Positions 8,181-15,853 of a stretch of DNA of 64,000 nucleotides are shown piece by piece. Within the stretch, counting starts at the first letter, position 1; every line of letters begins with the position of its first letter. The translations under genes were made by a program, and so were the position numbers. Source of the stretch: Achromobacter pulmonis. GTDB lineage: Bacteria; Pseudomonadota; Gammaproteobacteria; Burkholderiales; Burkholderiaceae_B. The stretch spans positions 296,755 to 360,754 of the forward strand of contig NZ_POQS01000001.1 of NCBI RefSeq assembly GCF_002885955.2, in the 5' to 3' direction. The notes beneath the pieces are model-generated. The model worked only from the letters and a program-made list of their open reading frames with translations. It was not told where the DNA came from and made no database searches.

Positions 8181-9599
8181 ATGTCCGGCAATCTTCCTCC
8201 CCTGGCGACGCGCCCGCCGCGCGCCGCGCCCATCGCCGAAAGCCTGGCCCGGCTGATCGGCCAGCAGATCGCCGACGGCGTGTACCGGGCCGGCGACAAG
8301 CTGCCGTCGCTGCGCGAGCTGGCGCAATTGCACCGCTACGCGAAGAACACCGTGGTGGTGGCGTTCGAAATGCTGGTCGCGCAGGGCCTGGTGGAGCCGC
8401 GCCGGGGTTCCGGCTTCTACGTGCTGGAGACGGGCAGGACGCGCAAGGCCGCCGACGAGGAGCCGGGGCAGCTGAGCCGCGCCATGGACATCGTGTGGCT
8501 GATGCGCGAGCAGCTCAAGACCCAGCCCGACGCGGTCGCGGTGGGCGACGGGTTTCCGCCGGTGGAATGGCTGGCCGACATGCGCATGGACCGCTACCAC
8601 CAGAAGGTGGTGCGCACCGGGCTGGGCGCCTTGTTCCGCTACGGCAGCCGCTTCGGCTATGCGCCGCTGCGCGAAAGCCTGGTGCGCAAGTTGGGAGACG
8701 TGGGCATCAATGCGGCGCCGCCGCAACTGGTGCTGACGCACGGCGCGAACGAGGCCATGGACCTGGTGATCCGCTACTTCGTGCCGCAGGACGCGCCGGT
8801 GCTGGTCGACAACCCCGGCTATTACCCCCTGTTCGGCAAGCTCAAGCTGGCCGGGGCGCGCATGCTGGGCGTGCCGCGCCTGCCGGACGGTCCGGACATC
8901 GCCGCGCTGGAAGCGCTGCTGCAGCGGGAAAAGCCACGCCTGTTCTTCACCCAGTCGCTGGCGCACAACCCCACGGGGTCGGACATCTCGCCGGCCAAGG
9001 CGTACCGGGTGCTGCAGCTGGCGGAGCGCCACAACCTGATCCTGGTGGAGAACGATCCGCTGGCGGACTTCAAGCCCACGTCCGCGGTGCGCCTGGCGGC
9101 GCTGGACCAGCTGGAGCGCACCATTTACATCGGCAGCTTCTCCAAGTCATTCTCCGCCGCGCTGCGGGTGGGCTTCATCGCCTGCAACGCCGCGCTGGCC
9201 AGCGACCTGGCCGACCTCAAGGCGCTGGTGCACGTCAGCAGTTCCGAGTACTGCGAGCGCATGGTGGACGTGATGCTGCGCGACGGGCACTACGAGCGGC
9301 ATCTGGTCAGGCTGCGCCAGCGCCTGGAAGCCGCCACCGGCCATGCGCTGCAGGTGCTGGATTCGCTGGGCGCCGAGGTCTTCGCCCGGCCCACCAGTTC
9401 GCTGTACCTGTGGTCGGCCTTTCCCGGCGTGGACGACACGCTGGCCCTGGCCGCCGAGCTGATGCCGGAAAAGATCATCATGGCGCCGGGGCGGGTGTTC
9501 AGCGTGGACCCCACGATCCGATCGCCCTGGGCGCGCTGCAACGTCGGCGCCATCGGCTCGCCGCGTTTCCGGGAGGCGATGGCGCGGCGTGGAGGGTGA
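8181..9599 (+). CDS. MocR-type (GntR-HTH plus aminotransferase-like) regulator, 472 aa
   Basis: Residues about 15-85 are a GntR winged helix (SLARLIGQQIADGVYRAGDK, LPSLRELAQLHRYAKNTV, EPRRGSGFYVLE). The rest is a fold-type I aminotransferase domain with the PLP pocket: NPTGSD, ENDPLADF, and the PLP-binding lysine in IGSFSKSFSAALRVG. MocR proteins sense PLP adducts or small ligands and control a neighbouring operon. The ATG at 8181 is chosen over an upstream TTG at 8127, because the latter would lie inside the operator. Divergent from mvaA, so probably its regulator. Confidence 0.88.
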   Translation: MSGNLPPLATRPPRAAPIAESLARLIGQQIADGVYRAGDKLPSLRELAQLHRYAKNTVVVAFEMLVAQGLVEPRRGSGFYVLETGRTRKAADEEPGQLSRAMDIVWLMREQLKTQPDAVAVGDGFPPVEWLADMRMDRYHQKVVRTGLGALFRYGSRFGYAPLRESLVRKLGDVGINAAPPQLVLTHGANEAMDLVIRYFVPQDAPVLVDNPGYYPLFGKLKLAGARMLGVPRLPDGPDIAALEALLQREKPRLFFTQSLAHNPTGSDISPAKAYRVLQLAERHNLILVENDPLADFKPTSAVRLAALDQLERTIYIGSFSKSFSAALRVGFIACNAALASDLADLKALVHVSSSEYCERMVDVMLRDGHYERHLVRLRQRLEAATGHALQVLDSLGAEVFARPTSSLYLWSAFPGVDDTLALAAELMPEKIIMAPGRVFSVDPTIRSPWARCNVGAIGSPRFREAMARRGG

Positions 9600-9622
9600 C
9601 GCGCGGGTTGGCGTGGGGCGGG

Positions 9623-9812
9623 CGTAGGATGGGTGTAGCGCGAGAATACTTAAGCAAGAATTCAACAATTCAACGCGCGTAACCCATCAGGCGGCGCCAG
9701 CCGCCGCCTTTCGAGGCAAGAGACAAACCGCCGGCTCTCGCCGGCCGATGGGTTACGCGCGTTCGGAGTCGGAATTCTTACCCGCCGGTTGCCGCGCTAC
9801 ACCCATCCTACG
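9623..9812. repeat. Paired REP-like palindromic element, copy 2 (reverse arrangement)
   Basis: Same building blocks as the elements at 134 and 36503, but inside out. CGTAGGATGGGTGTAGCGCG is outermost on the left, with CGCGCTACACCCATCCTACG on the right. CGCGCGTAACCCATC/GATGGGTTACGCGCG and GGCGGC/GCCGGC clusters lie in the centre. Each half (about 80 bp) is one REP-like unit, here head-out rather than tail-out. It begins 24 bp after the MocR stop and ends 73 bp before the nrdG stop. Confidence 0.9.
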
Positions 9813-9884
9813 ACCCAATATCATGGTTCATGGTTCGACCCGCAGCCACGTGCCCACGCCATGGTTCCACGCAACGCCACCCCT

Positions 9885-10697
9885 TCAGCGATACTCGAAC
9901 GTTTCGAACCATTCCCGCATCCGGCTTTCGGCCTGCGCGCTCAAGTGGCGCGCGGCCGGCGAGTCCGGCGTGCTGCGCGCGCCCTGCACGGCGAAGCGCC
10001 GCACGCCGCGGCGGGACAGTTCCCGGGCCACGTCCAGCAGCCGGGTCTCGTCGAACCAGTCGGGATGCCAGGTGACGCGGCATTCGAAATCGCGCCGCGC
10101 CGACAGCAGCTGGGCCAGGCACGACATGGCGGGACGCTCGGAATCGCGGCGGCCGGTGATGTCGTCGTAGCCGGCGGCGTCGGCCTTGATGTCCAGGCCG
10201 ACCCAGTCCAGGTGCTGCAGCACGTCGGCCAGGCGCAGCGGATAGATGCCGGCGGTGTGCATGCCGACCTGGTAGCCCATGCGCCGCACGTCGCGGATCA
10301 TCTGGGCCAGGCGCGGCTCGCTCAGGGGTTCGCCGCCGGAGAATACGACGGCGTCCAGCAGCCCCTTGCGGGTTTCGAGGAAAGCGCGGATGTCATGCCA
10401 GTCGTAGCGCGCGGTGCGCGTCTGCAATTCGGTGTTGTGGCAGTAATGGCAGCGCCAGGGGCAGCCGGCGATGAAGACCACGGCGGCCAGCTTGCCGGGC
10501 CAGTCCACGGTGGAAAAAGGCACCAGCCCGCCCACCGAATGGGCGTGGCGCGGCAAGGGCTGCAGTACCGGCTGCGGCAAGGCGGCGTAGGCCGGCCTGA
10601 CGGCCATCCTGCGCGCGGCGGGAGCGGACCCCGGCCCGCAGGCCGGGGCAGGACGCGCGCCCTCAGGCGCGGCGTTCGACGAAGAAGCGGCGTTCAT
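9885..10697 (-). CDS. nrdG: Anaerobic ribonucleotide reductase activase (radical SAM)
   Basis: Radical SAM enzyme that installs the glycyl radical on NrdD. The cluster-binding motif CPWRCHYC (C79, C83, C86) follows the family signature VGGLVPFSTVDWPGKLA, and the SAM-binding VVFSGGEPL is present. The ATG at 10695-10697 has an AAGG ribosome site and lies inside the preceding small glycyl-radical ORF, overlapping it by 35 bp. This adds an Ala/Pro-rich leader of about 30 residues; a second ATG at 10607 would give a more usual 240-residue protein. Same operon as nrdD. Confidence 0.92.
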   Translation of the reverse strand: MNAASSSNAAPEGARPAPACGPGSAPAARRMAVRPAYAALPQPVLQPLPRHAHSVGGLVPFSTVDWPGKLAAVVFIAGCPWRCHYCHNTELQTRTARYDWHDIRAFLETRKGLLDAVVFSGGEPLSEPRLAQMIRDVRRMGYQVGMHTAGIYPLRLADVLQHLDWVGLDIKADAAGYDDITGRRDSERPAMSCLAQLLSARRDFECRVTWHPDWFDETRLLDVARELSRRGVRRFAVQGARSTPDSPAARHLSAQAESRMREWFETFEYR

Positions 10698-10845
10698 TGA
10701 ATTCGCCTTGTTTGCCGGTGTTGAAGGACGAAACGGGACGGTGGTAGCCCATCACGCGGGTCCAGATCTCGCAGCGCACGCGCTGGCTGTCGTCCAGCAT
10801 GGGGGCGGTGGCGGGGGCGATGTCGGGGGTGGTCAGGGTTTGCAT
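10663..10845 (-). CDS. Separate glycyl-radical domain of class III ribonucleotide reductase (60 aa)
   Basis: A 60-residue protein whose second half, RCEIWTRVMGYHRPVSSF then NTGKQGEFNERRFF, matches the extreme C-terminus of ordinary NrdD proteins. The Gly of RVMGYHRP is the residue that carries the stable radical. The first 20 residues (MQTLTTPDIAPATAPMLDDS) are an unrelated linker. It has its own ATG and AAGGAA ribosome site, 35 bp after the stop of the large NrdD ORF and in a different frame, so it is not a simple frameshift. The analogous case is GrcA/YfiD for pyruvate formate-lyase. Function by sequence match; that it is needed in trans is inference. Confidence 0.82.
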   Translation of the reverse strand: MQTLTTPDIAPATAPMLDDSQRVRCEIWTRVMGYHRPVSSFNTGKQGEFNERRFFVERRA

Positions 10846-10880
10846 AGGGGTTCCTTGGTAGAGGCCAGGGGGATATCCGG

Positions 10881-12887
10881 CTAGGCCGGGGTGCAGCATG
10901 ACGATTGCCGGGCGAGCAGCTCGGCATCGCATTTGGGGCAGAACTCGTGGCGTCCCGCCAGATAGCCGTGGTTGGGGCAGATCGAGAAGGTCGGCGTGAC
11001 GGTGATGTAGGGCAGGCGGAAATTCGACAGCGCGCGGCGCACCAGCTCCTTGCAGGCGCCGGCCGAGGACACGGCCTCGTTCATGTACAGGTGCAGCACG
11101 GTGCCGCCGGTGTACTTGCCCTGCAGCGCTTCCTGAAGCTCCAGCGCATGGAAGGGGTCGTCCGTATGCCCCACCGGCAGCTGGCTGGAATTGGTGTAGT
11201 AGGGCTGCGCGTCGCTGCCGGCCTGCAGGATGTCGGGATAGCGCTTGCGGTCCTCGCGCGCGAAACGGTAGGTGGTGCCTTCGGCCGGCGTGGCCTCGAG
11301 GTTGTACAGGTGGCCGGTCTGTTCCTGGAACTCGGTCATGCGGGCGCGCACGCGGTCCAGCAGCCGGACCGCCATGGCGTGGCCCGGCCCGGTGGTGATG
11401 TCGTCCATATCGCCGGTGAAGTTGCGGATCATCTCGTTGATGCCGTTCACCCCCAGCGTGCTGAAGTGGTTGCGCAGCGTGCCCAGGTAGCGGCGGGTGT
11501 AGGGATACAGGCCCTGGTCGATGTAGCGCTGCACCACCTTGCGCTTGGTTTCGAGCACGTCGCGCCCCAGCTCCAGCAGGTGGTCCAGGCGCGCCATCAG
11601 CTTGCCCTCGTCGCCGCGGCAGGTATAGCCCAGGCGCGCGCAGTTGACCGTGACCACGCCCACCGAGCCGGTCTGCTCGGCCGAGCCGAACAGGCCGTTG
11701 CCGCGCTTGAGCAGTTCGCGCAGATCCAGCTGCAGGCGGCAGCACATGGAGCGCACCATGTGCGGCTCCAGGTCGGAATTGAGGAAGTTCTGGAAATAAG
11801 GCAGGCCGTAGCGCGCCGTCATTTCGAACAGGCGTTCGGTGTTGGGATGGTCCCAGTCGAAGTCCGGCGTGATGTTGTAGGTGGGGATGGGGAAGGTGAA
11901 GACGCGGCCCTTGGCGTCGCCGGCCATCATGACTTCGATATAGGCGCGGTTGATCATGTCCATCTCGGCCTGCAGGTCGCCGTAGGCGAACGGCATTTCC
12001 TCGCCGCCCACGTACGGAATCTGTTCGCGCAGGTCGGCAGGGCAGGTCCAGTCGAAGGTCAGGTTGGTGAACGGCGTCTGCGTGCCCCAGCGGCTGGGCA
12101 CGTTGAGGTTGTAGATCAGCTCCTGCATGGCCTGCTTGACCTGCGCGTAGGTCATGGCGTCGCGGCGGATGAAAGGCGCCATGTAGGTGTCGAACGAGCT
12201 GAAGGCCTGCGCGCCGGCCCATTCGTTCTGCAGCGTGCCCAGGAAGTTGACGATCTGGCCGATGGCGGCCGACATGTGGCGCGGCGGCGTGGCCTCGACC
12301 TTGCCGGGGATGCCGTTGAAGCCTTCGGTCAGCAGCTGGCGCAGCGACCAGCCGGCGCAATAGCCGCTCAGCATGTCCAGGTCGTGGATGTGGATGTCGC
12401 CTTCGCGGGGGGCGCGTCCGGCCTCCGGCGCGAAGACATTGGACAGCCAGTAGTTGGCGGTGACCTTGCCCGCGACGTTCAGGATCAGGCCGCCCAGGCT
12501 GTAGCCCTGGTTGGCGTTGGCGTTGACGCGCCAGTCGCGCTGCTCCAGGTATTCCTCCATGGCGCTTTCCACGTCCACCAGGGTGTGGCGCAGCGAGCGC
12601 AGGCGGGCGTGCTGCTCGCGGTAGACGATGTAGGCGCGCGCCGTGCGCCAGCGGCCGGCCTGGACCAGGACTTCCTCGACGCGGTTCTGGATGGTTTCGA
12701 CGCCGGGGCAGGGCTGGTCGGCCAGCGCGTCGATGACGGCGTCGGTCAGCGCCTGCGCGCCCGCGAGGTCCAGTTCCCCGGTGCTCTGGCCGGCCGCGGC
12801 GATGGCGTGGGCGATCTTGTCGCGGTCGAACGCCACGACCCGGCCGTCGCGCTTGAGTATGTGCAGGATATGCATGACTGACACCAT
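10881..12887 (-). CDS. nrdD: Anaerobic (class III) ribonucleoside-triphosphate reductase, large part
   Basis: 668 residues. An N-terminal ATP-cone regulatory domain (about 5-95; ILKRDGRVVAFDRDKIAHAI) is followed by the ten-stranded barrel catalytic domain (NFLGTLQNEWAGAQAFSSFD, FTFPIPTYNITPDFDW, VTVNCARLGYTC). It ends in a zinc-site-like CPNHG...FCPKC motif and then stops, just before the place where other NrdDs continue into the glycyl-radical loop. That loop is encoded by the next ORF. Makes dNTPs without oxygen. ATG at 12887 or 12875; no clear ribosome site for either. NrdR boxes and an FNR box lie upstream. Confidence 0.93.
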   Translation of the reverse strand: MVSVMHILHILKRDGRVVAFDRDKIAHAIAAAGQSTGELDLAGAQALTDAVIDALADQPCPGVETIQNRVEEVLVQAGRWRTARAYIVYREQHARLRSLRHTLVDVESAMEEYLEQRDWRVNANANQGYSLGGLILNVAGKVTANYWLSNVFAPEAGRAPREGDIHIHDLDMLSGYCAGWSLRQLLTEGFNGIPGKVEATPPRHMSAAIGQIVNFLGTLQNEWAGAQAFSSFDTYMAPFIRRDAMTYAQVKQAMQELIYNLNVPSRWGTQTPFTNLTFDWTCPADLREQIPYVGGEEMPFAYGDLQAEMDMINRAYIEVMMAGDAKGRVFTFPIPTYNITPDFDWDHPNTERLFEMTARYGLPYFQNFLNSDLEPHMVRSMCCRLQLDLRELLKRGNGLFGSAEQTGSVGVVTVNCARLGYTCRGDEGKLMARLDHLLELGRDVLETKRKVVQRYIDQGLYPYTRRYLGTLRNHFSTLGVNGINEMIRNFTGDMDDITTGPGHAMAVRLLDRVRARMTEFQEQTGHLYNLEATPAEGTTYRFAREDRKRYPDILQAGSDAQPYYTNSSQLPVGHTDDPFHALELQEALQGKYTGGTVLHLYMNEAVSSAGACKELVRRALSNFRLPYITVTPTFSICPNHGYLAGRHEFCPKCDAELLARQSSCCTPA

Positions 12888-12927
12888 ATGTAGTAGGGTG
12901 GTGAAACTCTATCACCACATATGGTGT
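12881..12927 (-). promoter_or_regulatory. Pair of NrdR boxes upstream of nrdD
   Basis: ACACCATATGTAGTAG (12881-12896) and TCACCACATATGGTGT (12912-12927) each match the 16-bp NrdR consensus ACACTATATATAGTGT at 12 of 16 positions. Their starts are 31 bp apart (15-bp gap), the three-turn spacing typical of NrdR box pairs. The inner box overlaps the first possible nrdD start codon, suggesting repression close to the transcript start when dATP is plentiful. Confidence 0.78.
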
Positions 12928-12963
12928 CGTCGACGTACGCGAGACGCGGGATTTCAGCCCTGC

Positions 12964-12977
12964 TTGATGCGCGTCAA
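12964..12977 (-). promoter_or_regulatory. FNR/ANR box for nrdD
   Basis: TTGATGCGCGTCAA matches the FNR consensus TTGAT-N4-ATCAA at 9 of 10 positions. It is centred about 83-95 bp before the two possible nrdD start codons and about 50 bp before the nearer NrdR box. This fits oxygen-sensitive activation of an anaerobic enzyme. The nearby -10 box is not obvious. Confidence 0.8.
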
Positions 12978-13005
12978 ACGCGTTTTTCGCGCCTTGCGCG
13001 GACCG

Positions 13006-13356
13006 TCAAAAGCCGATTCCGACCCCGGCCAGCGCGATCGCCAGGGCCAGCGCCGCGGTGCGCGCCGCCGGGCGCGGGGCCCACGACAGCATGCCGACCC
13101 ACAGCAGGGCGCCGGCCGACAGCCAGCCCAGCCAGGCCACCACGCCCACCGTATTGCCCCACAGGCTGACGCAGGGCAGGAGGGCCAGGGCCAGCAGCAG
13201 CAGGCCGGCGCCGCGCAGCACGCGGCTGTGTCCGGCCGACGGGTCGCGGCCCCAGACCTGGTCGTAATGGCGCGGCATGGCCAGGCTCAGGCAGGCCATG
13301 CCGGAGTAGGTCAGCAGCAGGGCCATGCCGATGGCGTACAGGTCGTTGGAATTCAT
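13006..13356 (-). CDS. DUF3325 small membrane protein (116 aa)
   Basis: Four hydrophobic segments in 116 residues (LYAIGMALLLTYSGMACLSL, LLLLALALLPCVSLWG, VVAWLGWLSAGALLWVGM, ALALAIALAGVGIGF). The size, the start MNSNDLYAIGMALLLTYSG and the place after a PepSY-TM gene fit the DUF3325 family found in iron-siderophore uptake loci. It overlaps the preceding gene by 4 bp (ATGA). Its biochemical role is not known; a part in iron handling is inferred from neighbours. Confidence 0.75.
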   Translation of the reverse strand: MNSNDLYAIGMALLLTYSGMACLSLAMPRHYDQVWGRDPSAGHSRVLRGAGLLLLALALLPCVSLWGNTVGVVAWLGWLSAGALLWVGMLSWAPRPAARTAALALAIALAGVGIGF

Positions 13357-14963
13357 GCCGCTGCCTCTTCGTTTGCGCGGGGGATGCGCTGCGAGGGCGC
13401 CGTAGCGGGCCGGCGCCATAACCGCAGGGCCGCCCAGCCCGATAGTACGCCGAAAGCCAGGGCGCTCAGTTCGACGCCGGCGCTTTCCCAGTCGCCGCGC
13501 GCGATCTGCGCGTACAGGTGGTCGCCTACGGCGGCGTACGACATCAGCGGCAGCAGCAGGCACAGCGCCGACAGCAGGCCCAGCTGCATGATCCAGGCGC
13601 GGCGCGGGGCGCACAGCCAGGCATGCGGCAGCGTCAGCGCCCAGATCAGGAAGAAGACGCGCAGCTCCCAGGCGGCCCGGTCCTGCAGCGTCACCGGCAG
13701 CAGGCGATTGGCCCAGAAATAGCCGACGCAGGCGATGCCCAGCCCGGCCATCGCGGCCACGTTCAGTCCTTCGATCAGGCGGTAGACGCGCGCGGTGGCG
13801 GCGCCGAATTCGCCGCCGTGCCGGGCGCGGCGCTTGACCATGAAGAGGATGGCGCCGGTGCCCATCAGGGCCGCGCCGGCCATGCCGCAGATGAAATACA
13901 GCCATTGCATGGCCACGCCGCCGAACCTGGCCATGTGCAGGTCGCTCAAGACCTGGCGCGTGCGCGGCGCGGCGCCGCCCAGCACTTCGCCGGCCGGGCG
14001 CACGCGCAGCAGTTCGCCGTCGCCCGTGAACTCCGCCATGCCGGTGGTGGCGCTGATGTTGCGCAAGGTGTCTGCCGGCTCGTTCCAGCCGTACACGCCG
14101 ATGCGCATGGAGCTGTCTTCGGGGTTGCGGATGACGATGGCGCGGGCGGTCTGGCCGATCAGGCTTTCGGCCCGGGCGACGATGGGCTCCAGCGCCGGCA
14201 CGGCCTGGGCGGCGCCGCTGCGCGCGAGCATCGGCTCGCCTTCCAGTTCGGCCAGATAGGCGCGCAGCGCCTGCGGGCCCTCGCCGTAGGTGGCGGAAAC
14301 GGGAGCGGGCATGAGCGTCGCGCCGGAAATCACCACGCCGGTGTAGGCGATCATGAACAGAAAGGGCAGGGTCAGCACCGCGCTCGTATTGTGCGCGTCC
14401 AGCCACGAGCGCTGGCCCTTGTTGGCGCGGAAGGTGAAGAAATCCTTGAAGATGCGTTTGTGCGTGACCACGCCGGAAATCAGCGCCACCAGCATCGCCA
14501 TGGTGGCGAAGGCCACGATCCACAGCCCCAGCCCGGCGTCGTGCAGGGTGTAGTGGAAGTCCACGAAGTGCTGGCCGCCCAGCGTGGCGCGGCTTTCGGC
14601 CTCGTCGTGGTGCTCGTCCAGTTCGGCGCCGATGACGGGGTCGAGCTCGGCGTCGGCGTAAAGGCCGTTCTGGTCGAACCAGTACACCGTCAGCCCATTG
14701 TCGTGGTGGCGGTTGACCGGCCAGATTTCCCACATGCCCGCGCCGGCATGGTTGCGGGCCATGTAGTCCACCGCCAGCCCGAAGCGGTGGGCGCGGTCCA
14801 CCGGCGCGCCTTGCCGCTCGGCGGCCGAGGCTTCGGCAGCCTGGTGTTCGGGCGTCATCCAATGGGTGATGGGTTCGGAGAACACGGCCAGCGAACCCGT
14901 CAGGAAGACGGCGAACAGCAGCCAGGAGAACCACAGGCCGACCCACGTATGGAGCCAGGCCAT
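13353..14963 (-). CDS. PepSY-associated transmembrane protein (siderophore reductase type)
   Basis: About 536 residues with four or more strong membrane spans and PepSY-type periplasmic regions: an N-terminal span (HTWVGLWFSWLLFAVFLTGS), HYTLHDAGLG, DLHMARFGGVAMQW and the VVTHKRIFKDFFTFRANKG signature. Relatives (PiuB-like, FoxB/FsrB types) reduce ferric siderophores or move electrons at the inner membrane. The ATG at 14963 has no ribosome site. A CTG at 14985-14987, 6 bp after AAGAGG, would give LKSGFRLSMAWLHTW, which resembles the usual start of this family, so a rare CTG start is possible. A Fur-like box lies upstream. Confidence 0.85.
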   Translation of the reverse strand: MAWLHTWVGLWFSWLLFAVFLTGSLAVFSEPITHWMTPEHQAAEASAAERQGAPVDRAHRFGLAVDYMARNHAGAGMWEIWPVNRHHDNGLTVYWFDQNGLYADAELDPVIGAELDEHHDEAESRATLGGQHFVDFHYTLHDAGLGLWIVAFATMAMLVALISGVVTHKRIFKDFFTFRANKGQRSWLDAHNTSAVLTLPFLFMIAYTGVVISGATLMPAPVSATYGEGPQALRAYLAELEGEPMLARSGAAQAVPALEPIVARAESLIGQTARAIVIRNPEDSSMRIGVYGWNEPADTLRNISATTGMAEFTGDGELLRVRPAGEVLGGAAPRTRQVLSDLHMARFGGVAMQWLYFICGMAGAALMGTGAILFMVKRRARHGGEFGAATARVYRLIEGLNVAAMAGLGIACVGYFWANRLLPVTLQDRAAWELRVFFLIWALTLPHAWLCAPRRAWIMQLGLLSALCLLLPLMSYAAVGDHLYAQIARGDWESAGVELSALAFGVLSGWAALRLWRRPATAPSQRIPRANEEAAA

Positions 14964-15040
14964 GGACAGGCGGAAACCGGATTTCAGGGTGAGCCTCTTT
15001 CTTGTGACGCCGCCGCGAACCGAGGCGGTCTGATTTTTAT

Positions 15041-15055
15041 TGAGAATAATTCCGA
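15041..15055 (-). promoter_or_regulatory. Fur box candidate
   Basis: TGAGAATAATTCCGA matches the 7-1-7 Fur consensus TGATAAT-N-ATTATCA at 11 of 14 positions, in an AT-rich patch within GC-rich DNA. It lies about 80 bp upstream of the PepSY gene, and the ferritin-like gene starts 180 bp away on the other strand, so both could respond to iron. Confidence 0.6.
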
Positions 15056-15234
15056 TTCTAAACTAAATGGGGCCAGTGTTGTCCGGTCCGGGGCTTTGTA
15101 TTTTCTGCACCCGGTGCGCGCAGGCGCGGCGTGCGGGGCGGCGCGGGAACGCCGGTTGCTGGGGTCGCGCAGGTCGCCAGGCCGCCGGTACGCGGCGGCG
15201 GTGGCGCGACACCACACAGACAGAGGAGCGTCCA

Positions 15235-15843
15235 ATGAAACGCAAAGCCGGAAATGCCGCGCAGATCGAGGAACTGCTGTATCAGGCCCTGGAAACCGAG
15301 ATCGGGGGATTGAAAATCTACGAGACCGCCGTGACCTGCGCCGTCAATGAAGACCTGAAGCAGGAATGGCAGGACTATCTGGAAGAAACGCGCACCCATC
15401 GCCGCGTGCTGCTGACCGTGTTCGAGCAGCTGGGGCTGGACCCCGAGCGCGAGTCGCCGGGCCGCGAGGTCGTGCGCCATATCGGCGAGTCGCTGGTGAA
15501 GGCCATGAAGATGGCGATCGCCGCTGGCGACGCCGACGCCGCGCAGCTGGTCGCGACCGAATGCGTGGTGCTGGCCGAGACCAAGGACCACGCCAACTGG
15601 ACGCTGATCGGCGTGATCGCCGAGCAGCACGGCGGCACCGAGGGCAAGGTGCTCAAACAGGCCTATGACGCGGTGGTCACCGACGAGGAACACCATCTCT
15701 ATCACACCAAGGGCTGGTCGCGGGAGCTGTGGATCGAAGCCCTGGGCTATCCCGCCGTGCTGCCGCCGCCCGAAGAGGTCAAACAGGTGGAGTCCGCGAT
15801 CGGCGCATCCCGCGCCGAGCAGTCCCGCGCCAAGATGCTTTAG
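15235..15843 (+). CDS. Ferritin-like domain protein (202 aa)
   Basis: An all-helical protein with paired Glu/His clusters spaced as in ferritin-like four-helix bundles: ETEIGGLKIYE (about 19-29), EETRTH (about 47-52), AETKDH (about 117-122) and TDEEHHLYH (about 146-154). These could bind two metal ions. It starts at the ATG at 15235, with AGAGGAG 6 bp before, and ends immediately before the ribosome site of the catalase gene, so they form an operon. Probably handles iron or peroxide alongside catalase. The exact subfamily was not recognised. Confidence 0.7.
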   Translation: MKRKAGNAAQIEELLYQALETEIGGLKIYETAVTCAVNEDLKQEWQDYLEETRTHRRVLLTVFEQLGLDPERESPGREVVRHIGESLVKAMKMAIAAGDADAAQLVATECVVLAETKDHANWTLIGVIAEQHGGTEGKVLKQAYDAVVTDEEHHLYHTKGWSRELWIEALGYPAVLPPPEEVKQVESAIGASRAEQSRAKML

Positions 15844-15853
15844 GAGAACCGCC

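Noticed and set aside
10846..12918. Upstream continuation of the small glycyl-radical ORF through the whole of nrdD in another frame
   Set aside because: The long frame is a shadow; only the last 60 codons have a ribosome site and family similarity.
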